A stretch of DNA of 64,000 nucleotides, from positions 1 through 64,000 of the forward strand of contig NZ_JAPEPB010000001.1 of the NCBI RefSeq assembly GCF_026340565.1, written 5' to 3'. This stretch comes from Kitasatospora sp. NBC_01287 (GTDB lineage Bacteria > Actinomycetota > Actinomycetes > Streptomycetales > Streptomycetaceae). The notes beneath the pieces are model-generated. The model searched no databases, was not told the DNA's origin, and saw only the letters and a program-made list of their open reading frames with translations. Numbering within the stretch: the first letter of the stretch is position 1; every line of letters starts with the position of its first letter. A program made the position numbers and the translations under genes. Shown piece by piece: positions 9,211-17,830 of the stretch.

Positions 9211-11417
9211 CGGTCAGCTCCCGTCTGCGTGAGTTCGGCGCGGCCCAGGCCGCGCAGCTTGAGGTACTGCTCCTGGCTGGTCGGGTGCTCGACCGGGCCG
9301 GTGAGGTGACCCTTGAGGAGGTAGTCGCCCGGCTCCCCTCGGTACGGCCACGGCTGGCGCTCGGTCAGGGCGATGCCGTCCGTGCCGAAGTAGACGACCG
9401 TGCCCGGCTTCGCGTGCAGCGCCCCGGCGTAGCCGATGACCTCCTTGCCCTGCCGGTACTTCATGTCCAGCAGCGCCGCCCGGGCCCCCGACCACACGTA
9501 CGCCGCCCACTCCGGGTGCGCGTAGGGGTCGCGGGAGAAGCCGGCCTGCCGCTGCCAGGTCACCACCTCGCCGTCCTGGCCCAGGATCTCGACCCCGGCC
9601 GGGAGCGCCTCGCCCAGCGGGGTGGTGCCGGAGACCAGGCGCGGGCGCTGCGCGAAGCCGCCCAGGCCGAACAGCAGCACCGACCGGACCGCCCGGGAGG
9701 CGAGGTAGGCCGCCTGCCGCTGCCGCTCGTCCCCGTGGATGCGGGAGAGGTTGGTCAGGTCCGCCCAGGCGGCCTTCAACCGCTTGCCCCACTCGTCCAG
9801 CGGCTTGCCGTCCTCGAACAGCAGGCCACCGAGGATCTCGACCTTCCACGGCATCAGGTGGTTGGACAGCGCCAGGTGGACCTCCGCACCGCCCGCCCAC
9901 GTGGTGAACGTGGCACCCGGCTCCGAGGGATAGACCCAGGCCCGGTCACCGGTCACCGGCGCGGGCAACAACCCAACGTGGTTCCACCCGGCCGGGACGG
10001 TCACCCGCACGTTCCAGTGCGAGCAGGACATCAGCGCCTTGACCTGCTCGGCCTCCGTCATCGCGGCGAACGCGGCGGCGGTGATGCGGCGCGGCACACC
10101 GACCGGGCTCTTCCACAGGTGCTTGGCGTAGGCGAAGGTGCGGTCGTACTCGACCAGCGCGGGCAGCTGCTCCGGCACCCGGGGAGGCAGGATCAGCTCG
10201 GTACGGCCCTGACCGCCGGTCGCGTGCAGCAGACCCCGCAGCTCCTCCGACAGCACCGGATAGCCACCCGCCCACTTGCCCGTGGTCGGGATGGTCCGCG
10301 ACCACAGGTCCCGGCCCGTCTGGCTCGGGGAGCCCATCAAGACCGCGTCGTCCCAGTGCCGGCGCAGCGCCTGCCACAGCAGCGTGAACGCCTGGCGGCA
10401 GGTGACGACGTCGGCGCTGTCCGGGTCGAACCACTCCCCCATCGAACGGATCTCGGTGCTGCCGCTGTCGGGGGCGGCTGCGGGGGCGTAGCGGCCGACC
10501 GGCTGGCGCTGGTGGACGAAGTGCCCGGCGAGCTTGTCCCGGCCGGAGCCGACGGCGGTGGTCCACCGCTCGCTGGGGGTGTTGAGCCAGGCGGCGACGG
10601 CGTCCTTGAGAGTGGAGTAGCGTTCGGCGCCGTCGTGCCAGGGGGCGCCGGCGGTGATGTAGATGCGTTCGGTGCCGGGCGCGGTGGCCTGGACGGCGTC
10701 CAGGATCTCGCCCGGGGTGCGGGCGCCGAGGTCCAGGCGCACCACGCGGTCGCGCACCGCCAGGTCGCCGGTCGCCGCGTCCAGGAACACCGTGGAGCGG
10801 GCCTGCTGGACGAAGTTCGGGCGCTTGGACACCAGCCCGGTGGTCACGGCCTCGAACCGCGCGCCCGCCGGGCCTTCGGGAAGGGTCGGCAGCTCGCGCG
10901 GCCCAGCAGCGACCGGAGCGACCGGAGCCGCCGGGACGACCGGCTCAGCGGCGACGGGCGCGGCCGGGGCTGGCTGCTCGACGATGGCCTGGTCCTCGAC
11001 CACGGTCGGCGCCTCGACGGCCGGGGCGATCGGGGTCGGCTGCTCGACGACGGCGGCAGGGCGAGTCAGCGCCGGGGCCACCGCGGCGGCGGGCTCGGCC
11101 TCGGCCACGGGCGCCGGGGCGGGCGCAGCGTCGGCGGCGGCCTGGTCGTCGGTCTTGGCGGTGCGGACGGCGGCCGGGGTCGGGTCCAGCAGCGGCGCGA
11201 TCCGCACGACGTCGCCGACCGACAGCCCGGAGGCCTTCGCGATGGCCGGCGCCTGGGCGCCCTCGTACCCCGCCAGCCCGGCAACCCGGCGCGCACGCTG
11301 GGCGGTGAGCTTGTCCAGCTCCTTCTGCGCGGCAGCGACCTGCTTCTCGGCGGCCGTGATCTCGGTACGCAGCTCGCGCAGACCGGCGAGCTCGGCGGTG
11401 TACGTCTTGCGGTCCAT
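9207..11417 (-). CDS. divergent family-B DNA polymerase-like protein (736 aa)
   Basis: ATG 11417, preceded by GGGGGAG. Residues 1-45 are coiled coil (repeated Ala/Lys/Glu heptads). Residues 45-75 resemble an HTH, and about 75-190 is an Ala/Pro/Val linker. The C-terminal half reads like a protein-primed type-B polymerase palm: a motif-A-like VEYDRTFAYAK with Asp425; a PL-x2-W region before a motif-B-like AVRSVLLFGLGGFAQRP around residue 576-590; a conserved WAAYVWSGARAALLD helix; and a motif-C-like VVYFGTDGI around 674-681, where Asp680 matches the second Asp of YxDTDS and the first is Gly. The motif order and the helix between B and C fit family B. The lost Asp suggests altered or no polymerase activity. 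Stop and next start overlap. This is pattern recognition only; no search was run. Confidence 0.6.
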   Translation of the reverse strand: MDRKTYTAELAGLRELRTEITAAEKQVAAAQKELDKLTAQRARRVAGLAGYEGAQAPAIAKASGLSVGDVVRIAPLLDPTPAAVRTAKTDDQAAADAAPAPAPVAEAEPAAAVAPALTRPAAVVEQPTPIAPAVEAPTVVEDQAIVEQPAPAAPVAAEPVVPAAPVAPVAAGPRELPTLPEGPAGARFEAVTTGLVSKRPNFVQQARSTVFLDAATGDLAVRDRVVRLDLGARTPGEILDAVQATAPGTERIYITAGAPWHDGAERYSTLKDAVAAWLNTPSERWTTAVGSGRDKLAGHFVHQRQPVGRYAPAAAPDSGSTEIRSMGEWFDPDSADVVTCRQAFTLLWQALRRHWDDAVLMGSPSQTGRDLWSRTIPTTGKWAGGYPVLSEELRGLLHATGGQGRTELILPPRVPEQLPALVEYDRTFAYAKHLWKSPVGVPRRITAAAFAAMTEAEQVKALMSCSHWNVRVTVPAGWNHVGLLPAPVTGDRAWVYPSEPGATFTTWAGGAEVHLALSNHLMPWKVEILGGLLFEDGKPLDEWGKRLKAAWADLTNLSRIHGDERQRQAAYLASRAVRSVLLFGLGGFAQRPRLVSGTTPLGEALPAGVEILGQDGEVVTWQRQAGFSRDPYAHPEWAAYVWSGARAALLDMKYRQGKEVIGYAGALHAKPGTVVYFGTDGIALTERQPWPYRGEPGDYLLKGHLTGPVEHPTSQEQYLKLRGLGRAELTQTGADR

Positions 11418-11422
11418 CAGGC

Positions 11423-12049
11423 TTACTCCCCCTCGGCGGTGGTGTCGGTCGTCGGGTTGGTGGTGACGTAGGCGATCGGGCCACCGGACACCGATGCCAG
11501 GCGGGTGCCGAGCAGCAGGCCCGCCAGGCGGGCCTCCTCGGGGTCGGTGGGGTCGGCGGCGTTCGCGGGAGCGGTGAGGTCGGTCAGGTAGCCGGCCAGG
11601 CGCGCCTTCGGGAAGCGGAAACGGGCCGCGGTGCCGACGGTGCCGTCGGCCTCCCACTCGGCCAGGCCGGTCAGCACCGCGACCACGAACCCGGCCACCG
11701 TCACCGGCAGCACCCCGCCGGCCGCGACCCGGGCCGGGTCGCACCGCCACCAGCCCGACAGCGCGGCCAGCAGCTGCACCTGGTCCAGTGCGGTTCCGAA
11801 GCCGATCCACTCGCGGTCCGGCTCGTCCACCTTCGCGGGAGCGTCCGAGCGCAGTACCGCGACCTCGGGCGTGCCGAGCACGGTCAGGTCGGCGATGGGC
11901 CGAGCCTGGAGTGCCTGGAGGGCGGCCAGCGGGAACACCTGCCGGCCCTGCTCGCGCACACCGGGGACCACTCCGGTGGCCAGCAACTTCTTCACCGTCG
12001 GGATCGAACACCCCAACGCCGCACCGGCTTGACCCGTCGTCACGAACAC
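11423..12049 (-). CDS. MerR/excisionase-type HTH protein, first gene of replication-like block
   Basis: About 208 aa. GTG 12049 is preferred because GGAGGT lies 7 bases upstream; a GTG at 12064 is possible. Residues 3-50 form a winged-helix/excisionase-like HTH (TTGQAGAALGCSIPTVKKLL followed by a QVFPLAALQAL wing). The remainder is Ala/Leu-rich with a WWRC segment and resembles no family I know. It lies 5 bp upstream of the polymerase-like gene, so the two are surely one operon. Likely roles are autoregulation of the operon or origin recognition. Confidence 0.65.
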   Translation of the reverse strand: MFVTTGQAGAALGCSIPTVKKLLATGVVPGVREQGRQVFPLAALQALQARPIADLTVLGTPEVAVLRSDAPAKVDEPDREWIGFGTALDQVQLLAALSGWWRCDPARVAAGGVLPVTVAGFVVAVLTGLAEWEADGTVGTAARFRFPKARLAGYLTDLTAPANAADPTDPEEARLAGLLLGTRLASVSGGPIAYVTTNPTTDTTAEGE

Positions 12050-12150
12050 ACCCACAACCTCCACGCCTATTCATCTAACTTAAAACGCTAGGACGACCCT
12101 ACGCCTCCCCGCCGACACTGTCCACGCCTTTTTAGTAAGTCGTAAAAGCA
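12050..12150 (-). promoter_or_regulatory. AT-rich promoter/operator region of the replication-like block
   Basis: The only AT-rich pocket in a GC-rich neighbourhood. On the minus strand it holds GTTTTAAGTTAGATGAAT just before the first gene. A second related stretch at about 12129-12149 reads CTTTTTAGTAAGTCGTAAAAG, whose ends CTTTT and AAAAG are inverted. The two AT-rich blocks share a TAAG/TAAAA pattern. This suits a promoter with an operator for the HTH protein, or an origin-like melting element. Confidence 0.4.
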
Positions 12151-12314
12151 TGCGGGGCGCGACGTCAACGCTCGGGCCTCGCTCGCCACCGGCCCTTCGG
12201 GAGACCATCCGCGCCGCCCCAACGACCCTGGTGTCCAGCGTGGAGCGGACCAAGCCGCAGGATCCACCGACAACGGCCGCGGCCGGTCGGGCGGCGGCCT
12301 GTCACCCTGCGGAC

Positions 12315-12656
12315 ATGGTCGAATCACCACACTCCCGGGCCGGGCCCTGCCAGGCGCAGCGCAGCGGCCCCACTGACCGTGAGCGCTGCCCCGAACCGGC
12401 GCGGTTCGTGATCCACCGGCACCTCGACTCGGAACAGGTCGTCTGCGTCGGCCATCTGGGCCCCGTCATCCTGCACGCGCCCAACGTCTACTGGCCGCCG
12501 CAGATCTCGCTGGTCGATGCGAACGAGCACCCCGAGCTCGCCGTCGTCACCGGCGCCGACAGCGACCAGCGGAAGCAGCGCGCGAAGGACTGGGCCGCCC
12601 ATCTCCTGGAGGAGGACCTCGCGCCGATCTCCAACCCCGCACTGGACCTGACCTGA
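12315..12656 (+). CDS. hypothetical protein (113 aa)
   Basis: The frame from ATG 12315 has good third-position bias. Upstream of it (12150-12314) the same frame is open but low quality. The protein has an HLDSEQVVCVGHLGPV core and a charged C-terminal helix (SDQRKQRAKDWAAHLLEED). It is divergent from the replication-like block and 26 bp upstream of the next gene. Family not recognised. Confidence 0.5.
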   Translation: MVESPHSRAGPCQAQRSGPTDRERCPEPARFVIHRHLDSEQVVCVGHLGPVILHAPNVYWPPQISLVDANEHPELAVVTGADSDQRKQRAKDWAAHLLEEDLAPISNPALDLT

Positions 12657-12682
12657 CGGTCCTGGAGGACGCCAACCACCTC

Positions 12683-13126
12683 GTGTCGACCGTCCTGGCC
12701 GTCAGCCCCAGGCGGCGGTCCAACGAGGTCCTCGGCGCTCTCCTCGGTGCCGTCGAAGCGCAGCTCGCCACCAAGGGCCCGAGCACCGTGCCGGCGGTTC
12801 TGCGCGGCTACGCCGCAGCCAACAAGAGGGTCAACGGCGGAAAGGACTGGGCCACCGTCCTGCACCTGCGCCAGGCTCGGACCGCCGCCGAGATCGGCCG
12901 CGTCGTCAACTCGGACATCGGCCACACCGCCGAAGGCGCGGCCCGCATCGCCTCCGGGCTGCTGCGCCTGGCCGCCGCCCTCAACGGCCTCCAGGTCAAG
13001 GGCTCCGACGGTGCGGTCCCCGTCAAGGTGATGTACCAGCAGACCAAGCAGGTGCTCGCCAAGGTCCGCCAAGCCGTGGACCAGGACGTGCGCGGCGAGC
13101 TCGCCCGCGCCGGCCACCGCGTGTAG
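12683..13126 (+). CDS. hypothetical protein (147 aa)
   Basis: GTG start with GGAGGAC about 14 bases upstream, a weak spacing. The protein is almost entirely alpha-helical and Ala/Val-rich, with a basic stretch near the start (SPRRRSNEVL) and a KVMYQQTKQVLAKV helix near the end. It is in operon-like order with the 12315 gene and ends before a hairpin shared with the convergent SAVED gene. No family recognised. Confidence 0.5.
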   Translation: MSTVLAVSPRRRSNEVLGALLGAVEAQLATKGPSTVPAVLRGYAAANKRVNGGKDWATVLHLRQARTAAEIGRVVNSDIGHTAEGAARIASGLLRLAAALNGLQVKGSDGAVPVKVMYQQTKQVLAKVRQAVDQDVRGELARAGHRV

Positions 13127-13165
13127 GGGCATGCGCTTGCCGCCTGGCCAGTGCCCGGCGGCCGC

Positions 13166-13198
13166 GGAGCCCGGGCACCGCGATGGTGTCCGGGCTCC
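13166..13198. terminator. terminator hairpin between convergent genes
   Basis: 14-bp stem (13166-13179 with 13185-13198, one G-T mismatch) around a 5-base loop. It lies between the rightward gene ending at 13126 and the leftward gene ending at 13230. Confidence 0.7.
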
Positions 13199-13229
13199 AG
13201 CCCGTCCCCTACACGGAGCTGGTTGTGTG

Positions 13230-13936
13230 TCAGGCCTCGATGGTGAAGGCCGGCTCGTACCCCTCATCGACTTTGATGTCCTCGTACACCACGGTCTGGC
13301 ACAGCCGGTTCCACCGGTGGCCGAGGAAGAGGGAGAGTCCCATCGGGCAGGCCAGGAAGAGGTGCATGCGCCGGACCGGGCGGGTCACGCCGCGGAGGTG
13401 GTCACGGATTCCGACAGTCAGGGCGTTGGCGGCCGTGCTGTCGGGGACAGAGCCATCCTTCGCTGGCCCGCCGGGCGGGGTGAGGACGATGAGCTTGGAG
13501 ACGGGGACGTGCTGCTCGCGCAGGTACGTCATGACGTCCTTGATCGGGTCGGTGGCGACGGCGACGGCGACGGCGACGGCGAGCTCGTCGCCCTGGTCGA
13601 CGGGGTGCTCCTCGGCGCCGGGGGCCAGAGCGGTGTCGAACGGGTCGCTGGTGGACCAGAGTTGCCCGCGCTGCATGACGGCGAGGTCGGCGCCGGTCAC
13701 CATGCGGAAGGCGGTACCGACGAGGAAGGCCGGGGCCAGGCGGATGCTGCCGGTGACCGAGACGGCGGTGCTGCCAGCGGGAAGGCGGCCCGGGGTGGCC
13801 TCGATGTCCCTCTGGAGCTGCTCCCAGGTATTCGGAGGCAGGGGGCGGCGCTTGGTGTAGTCGGAGTCGCCGTCGAATCGGTCGACCCAGTCGAGGGCGT
13901 GGTCGGCGTCCGGGGCAAGTAGGGTAGTCCTGTACG
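13230..13936 (-). CDS. SAVED-domain fragment (cyclic-nucleotide sensor of CBASS-type effectors), N-terminus lost
   Basis: About 230 codons in a frame different from the helicase directly upstream. The pattern fits SAVED: GTAFRMVTGADLAV with a following W near the middle, then MHLFLACPMGLSLFLGHRWN, then TVVYEDIKV near the end, matching the conserved hydrophobic-LG-N and VYE features. SAVED domains bind cyclic oligonucleotides and drive a fused nuclease, TIR or protease effector. Here no effector domain is in frame and no CD-NTase is visible nearby, so the gene is probably a remnant. A GACGGC-type hexamer array (about 13556-13586) encodes an Ala-Val run. The open frame extends to 13979, but real SAVED sequence seems to begin around 13930. 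Confidence 0.65.
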
Positions 13937-14745
13937 GCGCGCAGCAGTCCCACTTGCATGGCTGCCAGGCGCAGTCCATCCAGGTGAGGGGTGGTCTCGG
14001 CCGTGGTGAGGATGTCGTGCAGGTCCTCCGCGCTGATCACGGGGACGACGACGCGGTAGTCGGCGAGGATGCCCTGGGCGATGGCTTCGGCCAGTTCGAG
14101 GCGGAAGACGACGGGTCCAAACAGTGCGGGGTTGTCCATCGATGCCAGTGGTTGCTTGTACGCGCCGGGTTTTCTGGACTTCGGGTGGCTCCAGCGGCGT
14201 GGCGTCGCCGTCATGTAGAGGCGGCGCTGCGCGGGGATCTGGGCATCATCGTGGATGTCACCCCAGCTCTTGTCGAGGCTGCCGGTGGTGTGATGGGCCT
14301 CGTCAGCGACGGCGAGGGCCCACTCCGGCAAGCCGTGGCGGCGGTGGGCCTCGACGATCGCGGGCAGGGACTGGTAGGTGGAGAAGACGATGGTCGGGCC
14401 GCTGTGGTCGGCGACACGGCGGGCGAGTTCGGCCGGGCTGGTGGTGAAGGGGATGCACAGGGCGCCTCGGCCGGACGGGGGCAAGGCGCAGACCGCGATG
14501 TGCTTCTCGTCCGGGCGGCCGCAGTCCCACTCGCGTGCTGTCTGCGCCACCAGTTCCTGGCTGGGGGCGAGCACGAGGATGTTGCCGTGGGGGGTGTAGG
14601 TGTCGGCGCTGGCCCGGGCGATGACGGTCTTGCCGGTGCCGCAGGCCGCGACCACGGTCACTCGTGGGTGGCGTTGGAGGCCTGCGGTGATGGCGCTGAC
14701 GGCGCGTTGTTGGTGCGGGCGCAGTCGGATGGGCTGGTGGGGCAC
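13930..14745 (-). pseudogene. SF2 helicase, N-terminal half only, broken at the SAVED junction
   Basis: GTG 14745 with GAGGACG upstream. The helicase core is clear: AACGTGKT Walker A, DEAH (VADEAHHT), TATPRR, and a region (LADYRVVVPVISAEDL) that closely parallels the intact helicase at 6029-8380. Both copies align up to QVGLLRAVQD and IAVLRAVAD respectively. The intact copy then continues into motif IV, whereas this one switches to the antisense-like, Arg-rich translation of the SAVED region. Motifs IV-VI are absent, so it cannot work as a helicase. The likely cause is a deletion that fused it to SAVED. Confidence 0.7.
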
Positions 14746-15305
14746 GTGAGGCGTCCTCGGCGACCGGCAACTGGATCGGCGGGGCGGTCGCCGTGCCTGC
14801 ACGGCTCGTGCCCCGCTCCGGGACACCTATTCGATCGTCGTTCCGGTATCCCCTGTCAAGCAAAGCGTCGGTATTCTCGTCGATTTGACTGCCGGGGTGG
14901 CGCCTTCAGGACCGTGAATGTCATTCTGGTTTGTTCGGTTCGCCTTGATGCCGCTGTTCCGCGTGAATCGGCTGAGGTGCAGGCGCCGAGGAGCGCCTCG
15001 CCAGGTCACCGAGCCAGCACCCTCAGCCGGGTTTCAGCAGGCAGGACAGGAGTCGCCCCGCCAGGCGGCCGAAGGTGACGTGTCCCGCACCCCGCAGTGC
15101 GGTGGCCGACCGCTTCAGCCGCCTTCTGCGGCGGCAGCCCTTCGGACGCGAGGAAACGCTTCTCCCATTCGACCGGCAGAGCGTCTTTTCTCATATCCGG
15201 CAGATCGTTGTCAAGAATTGGTGCGCTCTGCCGGATTCTTTTCCCTCTTCCTGCTCCTCGTGCCGCTCGGCGTGGTAGCCATGGCCGCAGAGGTGAGGGA
15301 GGGTC
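14746..15305. other. intergenic region upstream of tniQ
   Basis: No convincing gene. It contains an 11-bp perfect inverted repeat CCGGCAGAGCG/CGCTCTGCCGG (15173-15183 and 15224-15234) and two TGTCAAG sites (about 14856 and 15209). The latter could be transposase-binding or promoter elements of the TniQ module. No target duplication was found, so I do not call a transposon end here. Confidence 0.4.
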
Positions 15306-16310
15306 ATGGATTCGGTGACGGGCTCGGATCGGGTACGGGTGCGTGAGCTGCCGTTGCACGTCCGGTTCATGGCGGGCGAGTCGACCGGCTCCTACGTGAC
15401 CCGCCTGGCCGGCCGAAACGGGCTCGAGGTCCAGCAGTTGCTGGACGAGGTCGGGCAGGGCAGCACGAGAGCCGTCGCGCCGCAACTGACCGAGCTCTAC
15501 CTCAACCGTCCTGCCGCCGAGCGCCTGGCCGCCCTGGCCGGCCGTCCGCTGGAGGTGATGCGGCGGGCGCTCGCGAGCCTGGACGCGGCGTACCTGCTCG
15601 ACGACGGTGACGGCACTCCCGCCTGGTCGTTCCCGTGGGCGGTGCGGGACGGCTATCTCGTGCGGGCCTGCGCGTTGTGCGCGGCCCGCCGCGGCATCGG
15701 CGAGCCGGCCTGGATGATGGTGGCGGACCCCTGGCACCTGTGCGCCCGGCACGCACGATGGTCGGACAACTCCCGTGATCCACAGACCCCTTGGATCGAC
15801 GTGGCTGACTGGCCGCGGATCCTGGCGGCGGAACGCCAGCGGGTGGCCATGGAGCGGCCCCTGGGCCGCACCGCACGCGCGCTGTTCGCCGACGCGCGCA
15901 CGATGAGCAGAACCGAATCGAGCGCGCCGGACAGACTCCGGTCGATGGCCGACCGGCTCGGGGAGGCGCGGGCCGCCTCCTTGTTGTCCTACCCGCACAG
16001 CGTGCGCATCGCCCGCGTCCTGGCGCAGGCCGAGCGTCGCCGGCTCGGCCGGGAACTGACGGCGGACTCCTACGAGGACTGGTTCACCCGCAGTTCACAG
16101 GAGTTGGGCCCCAGGTACCGGGAAGTGCTGAGGCGGTGGATGGAGTGCCACAAGCCGGTGCCGGGCCCGGGGTCAAAGCGCGGGGACGGATTGAGGCGGG
16201 CTGTGCTGGTCGCACCGCACACACGAATCGCGCCGCTGGATTCGGTGCAGCAGCTCAGCTGCCTGCCCTCCGGCCCGGTGGCCAGCCCGTTCGATCGGCC
16301 CTTCCTGTGA
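15306..16310 (+). CDS. tniQ: TniQ-family transposition/target-site protein
   Basis: 334 aa with GGGAGG just before ATG. The TniQ signature is at the N-terminus: ELPLHVRFMAGESTGSYVTR, then a helix containing LAGRNG. A zinc site follows at about residues 118-150 (CALCAARRG, then DPWHLCARH). TniQ/TnsD proteins select targets for Tn7/Tn5053-type transposons by binding DNA and recruiting the AAA ATPase. Neighbours support this: a TnsA-like protein follows, and a TnsC-like ATPase lies convergent. The C-terminal 60 residues are Pro/Arg-rich and may be read past a break. Length is normal for short actinobacterial TniQ. Confidence 0.8.
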   Translation: MDSVTGSDRVRVRELPLHVRFMAGESTGSYVTRLAGRNGLEVQQLLDEVGQGSTRAVAPQLTELYLNRPAAERLAALAGRPLEVMRRALASLDAAYLLDDGDGTPAWSFPWAVRDGYLVRACALCAARRGIGEPAWMMVADPWHLCARHARWSDNSRDPQTPWIDVADWPRILAAERQRVAMERPLGRTARALFADARTMSRTESSAPDRLRSMADRLGEARAASLLSYPHSVRIARVLAQAERRRLGRELTADSYEDWFTRSSQELGPRYREVLRRWMECHKPVPGPGSKRGDGLRRAVLVAPHTRIAPLDSVQQLSCLPSGPVASPFDRPFL

Positions 16311-16420
16311 CGGCCGTAGTCCGCGAGGAGCAGGGGCCGCCCTCGACGGGCGAGGCGCCCCTTTCATCCGCCAAAAGCAGATCAGGGACGAGTGGGATGC
16401 GGCACGGGAGAGGTGATCTT

Positions 16421-16963
16421 GTGCAGGTGCGGGTGCGTTACCGCGACGTGGACGGGCGGGTGCGTGAGGGGGGCCCGGACCAGGTGCGGGCAGTGCCGCT
16501 GGAACGGTGCGAGCCGTTGCGTGAACCGCACGCCTACAACGGCCGCACCTCGATCTTGACGCGGTACTGGTCGGCGACCACCGGCGCCATGGTGGTGTGC
16601 GGCAGTGAGCGGCTGATGCACGCGGCCATGCTGCTGGACTTCGACGCGGCCATCACCTGCTTCTCGGCCTGCGCGACCGAGATCGCCTGGGAGGACGGCA
16701 GCGCCCACGGGACGGCCAGCCCGGCGTTCTTCGCCCGCACCGCCGACGGGCGACGGCTGGCGATCGTGCACCCGGGCCGCGCGGAGCCGGACGGCGCGCG
16801 CGAACGCCAGGCGCTGGAGATGGCGGCGCAGGCCGCCGGGTGGACACTGACGAACCTGGACGTCCCCATCGGAGTGCGGCTCGCGTGGCTGAAGGTGGTG
16901 GCCAACTTCCGGTTCCCCGAAGGGCGAGAAGTCGGCGCACGGCCGGGCCGCGCATCGCCGTGA
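16421..16963 (+). CDS. degenerate TnsA-like transposon endonuclease subunit
   Basis: GTG 16421 is chosen for GGAGAGGTGA four bases upstream; ATG 16397 is also possible. The 180-aa layout fits TnsA-like heteromeric transposase endonucleases: a beta-rich start, an LLDFDAAITCFSAC segment, then HGTASPAFFARTADGRRLAIVHP, where the nuclease consensus expects H-x-PD...D-x-K. The PD aspartate is replaced (PA) and the later D-V-K is V-H-P, so the catalytic triad appears lost. It lies 110 bp below tniQ on the same strand. Confidence 0.6.
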   Translation: MQVRVRYRDVDGRVREGGPDQVRAVPLERCEPLREPHAYNGRTSILTRYWSATTGAMVVCGSERLMHAAMLLDFDAAITCFSACATEIAWEDGSAHGTASPAFFARTADGRRLAIVHPGRAEPDGARERQALEMAAQAAGWTLTNLDVPIGVRLAWLKVVANFRFPEGREVGARPGRASP

Positions 16964-17144
16964 GCGACGCCTGCGGCAGCCCGGCCAGACCGGATTCGGC
17001 GGGCACACTCGCGCCGCCCTCGTGAGGTGCCGTCATCACTGTCTTCCTCGGTCGAGAAGGGTGTCCGCGGTGTCCCGGGTACAGATGTGCCGGAAGCCGC
17101 GGGCCAATACGTTCAGCGCTTGCGGTGCGGGGTGCCGGGAGCGC

Positions 17145-17792
17145 CTACACGGGTGGGCCCAGGCGCTGGAACAGGCGGCGCAGCAGGGCCCGGTCGAGCG
17201 GCGTGCGGGGGTCGGCTGCCAGGGTCGTGTGCAGATGGGTGGTGAGGTTGGCCCAGACGCGGAAGGTCCCGCGCGCAGCCCGCTTGTCGATCCACGCGAG
17301 GTCCTGCGAGGTCAGGACCCGCCACAGTGGATGGAACGCGCTCACCGTCTCGGCCACAGCAGCTGGCGGTAGGCGGGGCACCTCCTGCCACGCGACGACG
17401 CGGGACGCCAACTGCGGCAGGCGGCGCAGCGCCCGTTCGCTGCCGGCCCCGCACAACACCAGCACGAGCCGGGCGCCGGGATGGTCACACAAGCCCTGCA
17501 GATACTCCAGGCACGGCACCGGCAAGCGCTGGGCCTCATCCACGACCAACACCGCAGGCACCGCGAGCGAGGCCAGCACCCGGGCATCGGCCTCCGCCGA
17601 GCGGTGCGGGAACCGGCCGTGCTCCCCCAACGCGAGGGCGTCGAACACCGCACGACGCAGTTCCGTCACCGAGGAACGCACCGGCGCCTGAACCCACAGA
17701 ACACGCCGATCGGGCGCAACGGCACCAAGACCCGCCAGGACCGCCACGGTCTTGCCGCGGCCCGCGTCACCGAACACACAGCACACGCCATC
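17145..17792 (-). pseudogene. TnsC/TniB-type AAA ATPase, 3' part of a gene split by IS3
   Basis: The reading frame continues exactly from the 19319-20023 fragment when the IS3 element and one 4-bp duplication are removed, giving ...AAVAVDGVCCVFGDAGRGKT.... Walker A is GDAGRGKT, Walker B VLVVDEAQ, and sensor-1-like LVLVLCGAG; the family activates the transposase at the target. The downstream part keeps the whole ATP-binding core. An ATG/GTG within VCCVFGD could still give an N-truncated product, but the native start lies 2.2 kb away beyond the IS. Confidence 0.7.
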
Positions 17793-17830
17793 AACCGGAA
17801 GATTTCAAGTCCAGTGAGACGGTCGTGACG

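Noticed and set aside
8503..11417. Firm assignment as tap-tpg
   Set aside because: Operon shape fits, but I could not see sequence similarity to Tap or Tpg; the large protein looks polymerase-like instead, so it stays a hypothesis.
13230..14745. Complete CBASS operon
   Set aside because: Only a SAVED fragment is seen; there is no cyclase, and the effector partner is a broken helicase in another frame.
15006..15998. 330-codon frame opposite tniQ
   Set aside because: tniQ on the other strand has clear motifs and a ribosome site.
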